This document shows positions 21,306 through 32,945 of a DNA stretch of 64,000 nt, one piece after another (the first letter of the stretch is position 1; each line of letters begins with the position of its first letter). The notes under the pieces were generated by a model. That model was given only the letters and a program-made list of their open reading frames with translations, was not told the DNA's origin and did no database searches. Both the position numbers and the translations under genes were made by a program. Source of the stretch: Struthio camelus (Eukaryota > Chordata > Aves > Struthioniformes > Struthionidae); NCBI RefSeq assembly GCF_040807025.1, contig NC_090952.1, positions 17,543,068 to 17,607,067 on the forward strand. The letters are read 5' to 3'.

Positions 21306-24300
21306 CCTTTCCTACATAAGAAACTGGAATAGATTCACACACTCCTTTCTCCTATAGTACAGTAATAATAAAGTAAACTCTTAATAAATGCATGTTTTAA
21401 ACCCTATCCCCCTCGTTTTTTTGTTGTTGTTTTTGTTTTAGTGTTTTAATCAAAAGAATGTCATTAAATTAACATATCTGCTCAGTTTTGCCATAATTCA
21501 TGTTTCAGGAAACAAAAACAAAACAGAAGTTGTGAAATAATTTCCCGGAATGGGAAAGAAAGGATGAGCCCATGGACCTCAGCAGTTCCTACTGCAGGTT
21601 TTGTAACTGCTCTTAAGTGGCCTTATGAGCAATCCAGCACTGACACTACGGTGGAACCTTTCAAGTTCATGTGAAGCTCTATGGTTCACAGCAAAGGGTC
21701 AGGCAACTGTCCACTAGAGCTACACTAAAACTATGTCCCTGAGTGACCAACGCTATTCCTGTTACGACAAAGCTGACAAGACGATACCCATTTTTCCCCT
21801 GTTCATCTTCTGATTCCCTACAGCATATGTTATAGCTAGTTAATTCAAATGGTTTTTATTTTGTTGTGAGGTTTTGTTTGTTTGTTTTTCAGTGAGCCAC
21901 TTTCAACAAGCTCAAAAGCCACTAGTGATAGTCTTATTACTGGTTAGGAAATCCTTCTTAGAATATTAAAATGTCTTCTTTCCTCTGAAAAGAAAGGTAT
22001 CCGTTATGCTCCAACTGGATTTCATAAATGGATAAAAATAATAAACTGAGGGGAATCATTAGAAGAACTCATATATCTTTTATTCTTGAATGTGAAGATG
22101 CAACATAAGTTAATACCTGAGTTCCAAGAGCCATCTTGCAATAGAGGACAGTAATCCTTAGCATAAAAACCTAAATGTAGTCACCAACAGCTGCAAATAC
22201 CTCTGAGCTTGTCCATGCGACATACCAAAAATACTTCTACGTATTTTACATACACATCCATCACTCTTCGATATACTTGAAATGCCAGTTGGTTCATCAA
22301 CTGCCAATTATGAACTCCTTCCTAACAGCTCCTATGCCTTGCTTTTCTCAAAAATGCTTTATTCAGTAATTTTGAAGAAAAGCTGATTAACCTACCTCTA
22401 TTCTATTACTACCAAGTGGTGACAGTAAGGAATTTTCCAGTGAAGTTAGTCTTATCTTCAGACTACAAATTTGGCAAACAGTTATCTCCAACCCCTTCCT
22501 AACAGTCTAATTAATTAATTCTTTCTTGTATTATTATGTGCATAACAATCAAATGATACTCTTACGAGCATAAGCGTTGTTACTCGATGTTACGCACCGT
22601 TTCCCACACTTTACAATGGCACTGTATTTATTATTTAGAACAAACCCAGACTGTTCCTGGAGCCGTGCCTATAGAAACTACTGCTGTAATGTGTTTATAT
22701 GATATATAATTATAAGCATGCTGTAACCTGTCTATAGCCACTGCAGAACAAGTTGCATTATCAAAAACATAAACCAACCCCGAAATTAACTATTCAATCT
22801 GATATGTTGCCTTTCTTCAGAAGCTAATGTCAAAGACAAATTAAATGAACACAAGTTACATTTTTGAGCTTCAGTAGAAAAGACAGTAACTATATAATAC
22901 TCCAAGCAAACAATATGATATTCAGAACTACTGATCAGTCCCCTAATGCAATACTGGTTTCAAATCAGTACCTCTGATGATTAGGCCACTCGGTCAGACA
23001 TTCACATTTGAAAATACTCGCCAAAAAGCATAAGCGAAATGTAGGAAGAAAGAAGGTGCTCAACTACCAGTGGAGTGAGTCACAGTATTCAAGCAGTTGA
23101 GCCTTCAAACATACATTCAATAATAAAATTTGATTACAACCCTAGCAAACAACTGATTGTTAGAAGTTTTAACCTAAGTATTGTGTCAAATAATTAGGAC
23201 TGTCTGTAGTGCATATTACCTGTAGGGGGGAAAAGCTTTATAGAAATAATATTTAGTTAAACAGAACAGTGGATTATGTAAAAGTTTGAATTATTAGAGG
23301 AATTACTTTGTCACACTTCACATAGAGACTTTAAAACCACATCATACCTAGAATGCATGTTTCTCATAAACATCTAAACAATTATTTGCTTGATGAAAAT
23401 TGTAAATACATGCACTATAACTTTTTGTTTACACATCCTTTTTTCCTCATGTTTTTATTCGAACCAACAATTTATCAAGAAGAATTTTTAAATCTTGGTA
23501 ATATTTACAAATACTGTTTACCTAGTTGAATTTCTCTTGCTTAAGTGATATCTAAGACAAATTTATAAAACCTTCCCACAGTAATATCTAGTGAACATTT
23601 TCTTACATTTATATTTTACTGTATAACCTGTTACTATATATACACACTGTAACAATACACTTAAAAGTGGTTCTGATAGTTTTTTTTTTTTTAATAAAGC
23701 ATTCACGTTTACAGAGAAGCCAAACCAGAAAACAAAAGTGCAAGTGCCATTGAATTCAGAGGGAGAGGGATGAGTAGAGAGGGACAAACAGGGTAGGATC
23801 TGGTGTCTCAGTATGTCATTTTGATTTTGGTTTACACATTTTATTTTGGACCACATCCAAACCTAGAAGAGATGTACTTTGCAATTATGAAATGGATGAG
23901 GTCAAAATAACACAAGAACAGCTGGCCTTATTAAAATGGGTTACAGATGGCAGAAATCTTGCAATAGCAATTTTATAAAATTTTGTAGAAAAAACTTGTA
24001 TGATCTACCTTACCCATTCACTGCAAATGCATTCGTGTAGATGTGGGGAATACAACTTTTATTCTCACCTCTGCCAAATTGTAATCTGTTACTTCAGTAA
24101 ATTTGTGTGCATGGGAAATAAATGCTATTTTTCTGATTTAGACTTCCTCCACACTTATAATCAAGTGCAAGAAATAATTATACAGTATTTTCATGTGAGC
24201 TCCCATAGCGTTTCCTGGGACATACATTATTACATCAGAATATTATTACAGGTTATACAATAAGTTATTGCAAATTCGTAGCTTGTGCTCACTCTGATGA

Positions 24301-25335
24301 AGTGGAATAAGAGGAAAGTAAAGAAATACGTTGAAGAACCTTACTGAGGTAGGCCCCATTACAGAGGCATTACAAGACATGGTTGAAATTTATTCTTCCA
24401 AGGAGAAATTCCAAAATAATTGCACAGCAGTATCTCAAATTCTACGGTCTTACAGCTCCAACTCTTCCTTCCAAATTTTATGGAGGTTGCTGTATTACTT
24501 AGATATACATTTTAATTCAGTCAGGAAAATAACTCCATCTTATAAATCATTTTTAAAATTTCACACAACTGCAGGATGTTCCCTTGAAGAACGGCTTTCC
24601 TGCATTTTAGTATTTATGACATTTAAACCAATACAGGAAGTATAATGCATATAATTTCACTAGAAAAATAAATCTTTAATAATCCAAATATAACAATTAC
24701 ATTGATTTTTCTATTTAGGAACATGGATAATACTATAAACTTAATAAACCTAGATTTATTCTAAACATTAATAACACCTCAAATGTAAAGTATTAGGCAT
24801 GCAAAAAATTATAAGCCATTTCTACCAAAAAAAAAAAAAACCCTAAAACTATTTGAGTATGCCAGCTGATAAGCATAATAGAACCATTAGTAAACTAGTA
24901 AGATGGTGAAGATTCTTAGCTGATAGGAAAAAGCATGTACAAGAGATTATCCATTTTCCTCTAAAGTTCTGTTACAAATTCTAGTTTACTCCAGGTAGAA
25001 CATCGATCTCTGCTGCCTGCACTTTATTACAAAGGGCAGTTTTCTGTTTCAGGCCGTTCTAACAGGAAACTAGGGTTTCTCATGTAACGTGCTACAGCCA
25101 AAGGTTATCCTAGCTTGTCACAGTGGCTTGTACTGGATGACTTTTGATGTCCCTTTTTCTATGATATGTAAATATGTAAATATAAACGTGTGTCAATATA
25201 AATATATGTATGTGTAAATATAAATTTATAAAATAGATTAAATAAATAATTTTCTGAAACTTTCCCTTCTCCTCATTACAGTCTTCCACAGCATGATCTT
25301 CTCACAACTGTTTTCTGCATGTTTTCAAATCTTAA

Positions 25336-25441
25336 GGGACAAATTCTGAACTCAGTTACATGACGGTAACTACTGAGTAACTGCCCTGAAGTTAATGGAA
25401 TCACTCCAGAATCAGAATCATGTAAGTGAGAAATTTGCCCT
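25336..25441. repeat. Palindromic fossil repeat (MITE-like)
   Basis: The two halves are imperfect reverse complements. The left arm starts gggacaaattctgaactcag then ttacatga; the right arm ends tcatgtaagtgagaaatttg then ccc. The centre carries cctgaagttaatgga. This matches an old palindromic element common in reptile and bird genomes, whose consensus pairs aaattctg...cagttacac with a central ttgaagtcaatggagt. Non-autonomous DNA transposon origin is an inference. Confidence 0.6.
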
Positions 25442-26525
25442 CTCTCTATTACAGAGGCAACTGAATTTTATCAGTCAGCGTAAGATATAGAACTTGCTCT
25501 TTCTAATTACGTTCTATACCATGAATACAGCTATAGTGTTCTCCTGATGTATCCAAAGTATTTAACAGTAAAACACGTGTATGTGCACTACAAGAACAAA
25601 AAAAGACTTTAAAGAGGCCACCTCCATGCGTTTTTACATGAAACAGCAGCACTAAAGCTAGCCTGACTCTGCAACTGTGCCCTTGGAATAATTCCGCTGA
25701 CATGCTCAGAGGATTCACACGAACAGCGATAGCAGGTGCTGGCCCTTTATATAAAGGCATATTTAGATAGAAGGTCATTCAAGATAATTCTGCTTATGAA
25801 TAAGACTGTTCATTTGAGTCAACCAATTTTATAATTATGTGTTACTCTTCAATTGGATTTCTGGATGTTATTTCCTTTGATATGTTTATGACTCATAGTT
25901 CAGTTGAGCAAAGCAAGCTACAATTTGCTAATGCAAGTGTGCACAAATTTGAAACTGGTTAGGTTGGGTGTGTCTAACTATAGAAACATACTTTTTTTGT
26001 AGTTTTCAGTAAATGTTACTGGCCCCACATTATCTGGCTACATCTTAGATGAATTTAAATATTTCATAGTTTGAATACCATTCTTTAAAACTTAGTTCAA
26101 CTGGATAATCACTCAGGTTCTGAACAGAAAACTGCATTAATTCTGAACAAAACAATAACTAAGTAAGAAGTCTTCTATCTTGATCAAGTCACATTAGTTA
26201 TATAACAACTCAGCATTAACTGATAATATCCTTCGTACCTGCAGGCCCGCCTCTCTCTCATATGCTATGGAAAGCAGGGGACAATTGGTTTTCATTTGAG
26301 AGAATGAAGAAATTGTTCTTTCTGTTTTCCTTAGGGCTGTAGCTCGCAGTTTAAAGAGCTTGGACTGAATCTGCTCCCTCTCTACCTCTTTGCAAAGATG
26401 CAGGGAGCACTGCCTACAGCTCATTTCTATTTCCACGTGGAATTTTGCAGGGGTTTGCGGCCCATTTTATGCTGACATTATAGTACAAGTTACACAAACT
26501 CACCCAATACATCAAAGAGTAGCAG

Positions 26526-26559
26526 CACGTAAACACCTACAGCTGTAGGTGTTTACGTG
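26526..26559. repeat. 34-bp perfect palindrome
   Basis: Seventeen bases (cacgtaaacacctacag) are followed immediately by their exact reverse complement, with no spacer. The arms carry GTAAACA, the forkhead core, once on each strand, and the centre is CAGCTG, an E-box. The next 12 bases (acctacagctgt) repeat the central part once more. Confidence 0.95.
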
Positions 26560-28269
26560 ACCTACAGCTGTCTCACTTTCCATGTTTGCGAGATTTTGCT
26601 AAGGCATTGGGAGAGTGGACAAGGCACCCCTGTACCTCATCTGGAGAGGCTAGAATGGACATCTTGGGAGCATAGGTAACCTACATAATGCAGGGCAGTC
26701 TGTAAGCTGCTCTTGCTATGCTAACAGCCAAACAAGTCATCAGCTATCTCCAGAAACAGGCAAATATAAACCTAGTTTGAAATTAGTTCCATTGGATCAG
26801 AATCTCTTTCTTCCAGCTGAAAAGCTAGTCTGCAAAACCTTTCTGTCCTCCCCTCTAAGCTAGTACAGCTGTAGACAATTGCCAAAGCAGGGCTGAAGGG
26901 AGCTGAAATGCAACTGTAGGCATTATAGCATAAAAAACAAATTCAAGAGTTTTTGTGGAGTCTAATCAATAGACTAGAACTTTGGGAAAAAATATGAAAA
27001 ATACACAATTTCAGTTTAAATTCAAGTAGCTATCCCCACTGTATTTAATGGCACTATTTTAAGTCCTGATTTACCAATTATACACTTGCAATATATTGTA
27101 TGAGAAAAATAAGGCTTACAAATCAACACTTCAGCTTATTAAGTCGCTGATTTGCAATATAATTTGTCTATCATTTGTACATTTATAAATACGTTGAAAA
27201 CAATTATTTGCTTTCTCAAAATAAATATGTTTTTTCACCTACCAATACAAATGTTTCAGATGAACTGAGTGATTAATATAATTTCTAAAACTGTGATTAT
27301 TTTAATAAACACAAAGCAAGTTATTGTACTAAGTATGACTCCAACTGTGAATGATTTATAGTGATAAAAATACACAGATGCCATCTGTACCAACAGAAGA
27401 GCACTCATCACAAAAATTTGTTTTCTGGTAACACTTCCCTTTCATTTATACTGGAAAGAGCACAATTTTTTTTAAATGACACTGACAGTAAAATATGGCC
27501 ACTTTTAAAATGAGTAACCTAATAGCAGGAGAAATATACCAAAAAATTATGAATTAAAGCACTTGCCCAAGGCCTCTATGATATATCATTGAATGCTCAC
27601 CGAACACTAAGCTAAGTTTGCCAGACTAGCAATGCTACCTTAGTTATCAGCTGCTTCTGTACAAGAGTTTTTGCTGGGTGTAACAGCCCGTACCCCTCCC
27701 AAAGAAAATCAAAACAAAAAATACCTCAAACAAAACGGTGAAGGCTTTAAATCCAGAACCCAGCCTAAGTCATTAGTCTGACTTCATCAGCTTGTCTATG
27801 ATATGCTTGCCAGCATCTTTGCCAGTTCAGCATTAAGCAAGAGGGCCATGGGGTATGCACCAGGGAAACTAGGGCAGGTAGTGAGAACACAGTGATAAAT
27901 ATCAGTCAACATCAAATACTAGCAGGAAGATCAAAAGAAAAGTAGAATTTAAATAAAATCTGCACATGGAGAACGTCATTAACGGCAGTTGCAGAAATAA
28001 AGATATGACACCCAAAGCATTATTCATTTATAGCCATGCACCAGATGCTGAGAGTTTTGAGAATGATAAGGATTACCATCACCCATGTAAGCGTAATAAA
28101 CTGAGGGTAAGTGCAAAATTCAGCATAGACTCTAGCTTGGTCTCTGTTGAGCATGTACTGCCATAGCTATACTATCTCTGGTTTGCATTCTCAGTTCTGC
28201 ACGTGATATACTAAACTTCACTGAATTCAGTGAGGTAGGTAGCTAGTTTACATATTCCCACAGCCTTCT

Positions 28270-28290
28270 CTTTTTTTTTTTTTTTTTTCT
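28270..28290 (+). repeat. Poly(T) tract
   Basis: About 20 T. There is no recognisable retroposed sequence next to it. Confidence 0.8.
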
Positions 28291-29901
28291 TTTAAATTAG
28301 CAGTGGCCTTAATGCGCTCCTGTTCAGCTTTGGGTTCTAAAATACGACAAGAATTTAAATAAATGTGAGAAATAAATCCCTGTTTATTTCTGATTTTTGT
28401 TCTGTAGCTATGCTTCCACCCCCATTTCTCTCAGCTCCCCATCCCTTCAAAATCTCCTTTGTATTAAAAAAGCTGACAGATTTAGTTCCTAGTTTTCCTG
28501 TTGAAATTTAGCAAAACAGAATGGCTGTCATTCAAACATATTTTAGCAAGTGGCAAGCCTGCTCACCTTCATTCCCCAAAATCAACACTTAGAAGACACA
28601 TTCTACTGACAAGTCATGTAAAACACATTCCGATCTGACAGATATGTGGAGCAAACATGTCCCAGAGCCTGAGGTTCCACAGAGAATTCCTACATATATG
28701 ATGTTTGTGGCATTTTTAAAATTCCTTTAATGTTTTAAACATTTCCTTGATATTTTCCTTGAGTTTGGACACAACATAGGGTGTGTCCAGTTTTTAGGGT
28801 GACCTAAAAATTCAAATCCAAAGTCTTTTTCCTCCTTAACCAAATTGTGACATTAAGAAGCTTCCACTCACCAGCTGGCCAGTAAGCATTTGTTCATGAG
28901 TCACCTTTGATATTATTCTGAAGATCCTCTTTAAATCTTCTAAAATTAAATGCACTGAATGTAACAAATAAACAATTTCTAGGGAAAGACATAGTTAAAA
29001 TGCAATACTTGATAGCTTTTCTTGTGAGAAACAAATGCCATTAAGATTCCATAGAAATATCACAGAAATGAAAAATGAGTTTTCTGTAGTACATACAAGA
29101 CAAAAATGTGTAGTTTAGTTTCCATCACTGCAGACATGCTACTCATTCTAGGTGGATTTTAAATTCAGACTTTGATGCTGCTATGTTCGTTATCAGATCT
29201 TCCACAATAGCCAAATGTTACTTGCGTGCCAAGAGGACATGCAAAAGTAGCTGATCTGAAATTATATTTCAGAATGACATTTTATTTCTGGATGCAAATA
29301 AAAATCGAGTACAAAGGTTTGTCTGCATAATGCAATTATAAGACTCGTATCAAGCAGACTTGGTAAGTACAGTATTACTAAATCAGTTTCACATACAATT
29401 TCTGTGAAAACATAGCCCTGGTTTTTAAGAACCCTTGTCTCACCTGTCAGTTAGTAACCAAGATTTATGGACATTTCTCTGCTGCTTCTTAAACTGTAAA
29501 ACCAAAATAAGACAATGTTCTTAACAAACTGGTAAGCACTCACTCTTAGCATGCTTGACTGTTGATTTCTTACTGATGTTAATTGAAAAAAAACAGTACG
29601 TAGTAAACATTGTTCTATAAAAGGTGACTATATGTACTTTCTACCAATTAAGGAAAAATTGCAAACACCTGTATGCTGTCCATGTTGAAAAATGTTTGCT
29701 TTTAACTTTTTTCTCTCTTGCGAAAGGCGATGGAAGATTCCTTCGGGTATCTGCTCTCATTGATACCACTGGCTGAATATCACTACAAGAACCACACAGC
29801 AGAAATCATTTTTAAATGTAACTGAAGACTGAAAGAAAAATGCTAATTTTACATTCTTTGATATAAATTTACAGAGATGAAAGGCATCTATGGGATAAAA
29901 G

Positions 29902-29922
29902 TTTTTTTTTTTTTTTTTTTTT
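29902..29922 (+). repeat. Poly(T) tract
   Basis: About 21 T in AT-rich sequence, with no retroposed gene recognised beside it. Confidence 0.8.
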
Positions 29923-30539
29923 ACTTACAAGTAGGAGGACATGGCTTCAACATCTTTGCGTAAAAACAACTATACAGAAAATAACTGCCGGGTGAAGATA
30001 ATTGTCATGTTATAATTTGAGTGCAAAACCAATGGTTTGATGAATAAATAAAGTTAACAAATACTTTGCTCATATGTTAGGAAGAAGCAAAACAACAAAG
30101 GTAATAATTTGCTAAACTATAAAATTCTATTATAGTATCCATTATTGACATATAATTCTATGCTAGTGTCAAAAGTTACACTTCTTAGAAATACCACCAG
30201 GCCTCAAGTTTTGTACCCATTTTAAATCAAGTTGTACTGCTTTCTTACTTCACAGCTCCGATAGGTTACTTCACCTTCTCTTATCTACAAATCCACAATC
30301 ATGTAACAATTCTGACAACTTTCATTTAATTGAAAGAAAAATGCCTAATCAAAGCCACCGAATATAAGCAATTGCGACATATGGCTCCCCAGCTGGGAAA
30401 GTGTCTGACCAAAGTATCAGCAATTTGAAAGACAGAGACAAACAGCCCCATCAAATACCCTTTCACCAAGGGACAGGTGCACTGGGATGGAAGCCAAAAG
30501 ACTATGCTTCAAAGACCCAATTACTGAGCAAAACCATAT

Positions 30540-30670
30540 GAAGGCAGCAGGTATTGTTCCCCCATTTTACAAATGAGGTTACTAAGAGGTTGTACAAGAA
30601 GCCTTTTGGAAATAGCTGGGAATGGAATCCATATGTCTATTATGACAAAACCTATTTTTAATCCACTTCA
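30540..30670 (-). mobile_element. MIR-like SINE relic
   Basis: Plus strand shows cccccattttacaaatgagg, then actaagaggttgtacaagaagcc and gctgggaatggaatccatat. In order these match the antisense MIR core: cccattttacagatgagg, aagtgacttgcc and a gggattcgaaccca-type region. This is the clearest MIR copy in antisense orientation here. Confidence 0.65.
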
Positions 30671-30904
30671 CTGAACTGACACTCAGGAAAAACTAATGTA
30701 TGTTTCTGGTTAAGCAAGGCCTGCAGACTCGTACAATTTTATCAGCAGCTTCAGAGTAAATATTTAACGTATCACAAACTACTATAAGCTTGTCCATGAA
30801 CGTTTCACCCAGACTGGCTTACCTTTCCTCATGTTTTCATTGGGCCCGAGTTTGCATACCTCTGAACAATGAGATTGATATTTCCCTCAAAGTTCAACCT
30901 GCTT

Positions 30905-31345
30905 TTAGGAAATGCGGCAAGGAGGAGATAGAGGGAGGAACAAGAACCTGGATATGAAAGTGGTTGAAAGAGATTGCATCAAGTTGAAGGCCCTTGCGTG
31001 TGGGAAACAGAGCACAGAGGACAGCAAATGCACGCAAAGGCACAGAAGGCAGGGACAGGGCAGGGTGAGAGCGCGCTATTCGGGGAGCCCTGAAACAAGG
31101 AGCAGCCAAAAGAACCACCAACGTGCAGATGAATGCAAGAAGATTATGGAAGAAAAGAGAGTGTGGGCAAGATGGGAAAAATATAAGGGATGCACTGGAT
31201 TGGTTGGGACAATGAAAGAAATAGGAAGAAAAGAAAGGAAGGATTAAACAGAAAAGGACAGTAATGAGGAGAGAGAGTGGTAGTTCAGTACATCCCGAGA
31301 GATGCGATGACATAGAAACTGCCCCTAAGCAGCAGCAAGGAGGCC
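30905..31345 (+). other. Purine-rich block without gene support
   Basis: The plus strand is strongly A/G-rich over about 430 bases. This creates stop-poor ORFs on both strands (111 codons on plus, 159 on minus, the latter rich in Leu, Phe, Ser and Pro as expected from pyrimidine-rich DNA). No domain, splice or promoter support. Confidence 0.5.
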
Positions 31346-32334
31346 AAAATCTGAACATGTATTTAAAAACCAATCTGAAGAATAAAATTAAGAATAATCA
31401 TAGTAAGTATATTTTCCCCAAAGACTCAAAATCCAGAAAACAGGTCAAAATAAATTTCATTAAAATCTGTCTTAAAGACAATCTTGGCATGATTTTTGAA
31501 TTCGTGGGCTCAAAACCGCCTCTCTGCAGTGCTCCCTTCAAGCGCATCTAAAGCATTCCAAGTCTCTGAATGAGCATATTCAGTTTTGGTCCCAGGGCAT
31601 ACACCAATGATCTTGGACATTTTTTCAGTCTTTCGACTTTTGTTTTCAGTCGCAAAACGTTTAAAACTCAATTGTACTCAGATATACTTCACATCACAGA
31701 GTAAAATTGATTTTCATTACATATTTCACAACAGTTGATAGTACGAAAGTAAGAGAACACCTCCCTCTACTGTTTCTTTCTTGTATAAAAATATGCTGTT
31801 CAAATAATTTTCTTTCTGACAAAACGCTACAAATAGAAACACATTCAGGATTAGCAAAACACTGTATAGTTTTCATGTGACAACTTTTTTGTTTTTAAAG
31901 CAAAATACGAGTATTTACACTAACCTCCAGCTCAGCAAATTAGAAGAGAGGGGACTGTAAACAGGATTCAGAGGGACAATCTGAAAGAAGAAGAAAGGAA
32001 GAGAACAACTGAAAGGCATACTGTCGGGCATACTGTCACATGTATTTGGATAGAACAGCTCTAGCAACATAGCATGATCTATGTATGAGACTCTCAGATG
32101 AAACAGTCAATGTTTAGCTTGTATTTTATTGTATTAGTACTTCAGGGAGAAATTGTTTCAATCATCTTAGTTACTACACTTACTTCTATTCTGACATGTC
32201 TATCTTTAGGCTTTAGATCTCAGGGGTCATCCAGCATCTGTATTTCATATCCGTGAAAACTATATTCCAGGCTCCAAGAATTAAGCGCAAAGAACCAGTG
32301 TGATCAATCAAATAAGGGCATAAGGATTTCTACA

Positions 32335-32945
32335 TTGCACCTCAGTATCCTGTCTTAATAATATCTAGTAGCAGATGCTTAGGAAAGAGTATAAGAAACA
32401 GGTTAGACAGAGTGATCCTTCCTCAGATACACTGTCCTCACTGAGTCAACCAGGAGTCTGGGACGAACACTTCATCTAAACCACTGTATTTAATAGCAAC
32501 TGATAAACTCCAGCTACATTAATTTTTCAAATCTTTTTGTCCTATTTATCCTTTTGACCTTAATCACTCTGTGTTTAAAAAAAAAAAAAGTCTATAGTTT
32601 GCAGAAAAGTATTTCTTTTTGTTTTAAACCAGCTCTCTGCCAATTAACTGCTTTTTGGGTTACGAGAAACAGTGAATAATCATTCTGGTTTTACCTTCAA
32701 TTCCTTCTTCATTTTATAGGCCATTATCTAATCTACCCTCAGTCCTCTCTCTCCCAGGTTGAAAAGTCCTCAGCCATCCAGTTTCTCCTCCTACAGAAGC
32801 CATTCCATACCTCCACTGGTCCATGTTGTTCTCTGGTTCACTTCTAGCTCTACTACGTCCACTTTACGTTGGGATCATCGGAACTGCAGCGTTCCAAACA
32901 GGGACCTACCTTATGCAGGTACACTGGTATTACGACGTTTCCGAG
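32335..32945 (-). mobile_element. Ancient CR1-family LINE fragment including its 3' region
   Basis: The plus strand carries cctcagtatcctgtcttaat then agcagatgcttaggaaagag, the reverse complement of the 3' end of the same old CR1 lineage as at 11.3 kb. Downstream blocks include ccctcagtcctctctctccc, aggttgaaaagtcctcagcc and gaagccattccatacctcca, in family order. Orientation is antisense to plus. The middle is degraded and holds a poly(A) run. Confidence 0.75.

Larger units (their letters stand above)
19441..32334. other. AT-rich sequence without a recognised gene
   Basis: About 13 kb with no supported coding region. Content: MIR-like relics at 21.2 and 30.6 kb, a palindromic fossil element at 25.34 kb, a 34-bp perfect palindrome at 26.53 kb, poly(T) runs at 28.27 and 29.90 kb, and a purine-rich block at 30.9-31.35 kb. 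Scattered short ORFs have AT-driven composition. Confidence 0.6.

Noticed and set aside
24000..24645. Two consecutive plus-strand ORFs of 87 and 104 codons
   Set aside because: AT-driven composition, no domain and no splice continuity between them.
28270..29922. Poly(T) runs as possible tails of processed pseudogenes
   Set aside because: No retroposed coding sequence or target-site duplication could be recognised beside them.
30912..31247. 111-codon plus-strand ORF rich in Lys, Arg and Glu
   Set aside because: Explained by the same purine-rich composition; no recognisable domain.
30894..31373. 159-codon minus-strand ORF rich in Leu, Phe, Ser and Pro
   Set aside because: It is the complement of a purine-rich block. 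The composition follows from pyrimidine-rich codons, the hydrophobic pattern is not a convincing membrane protein, and there is no splice or promoter context.
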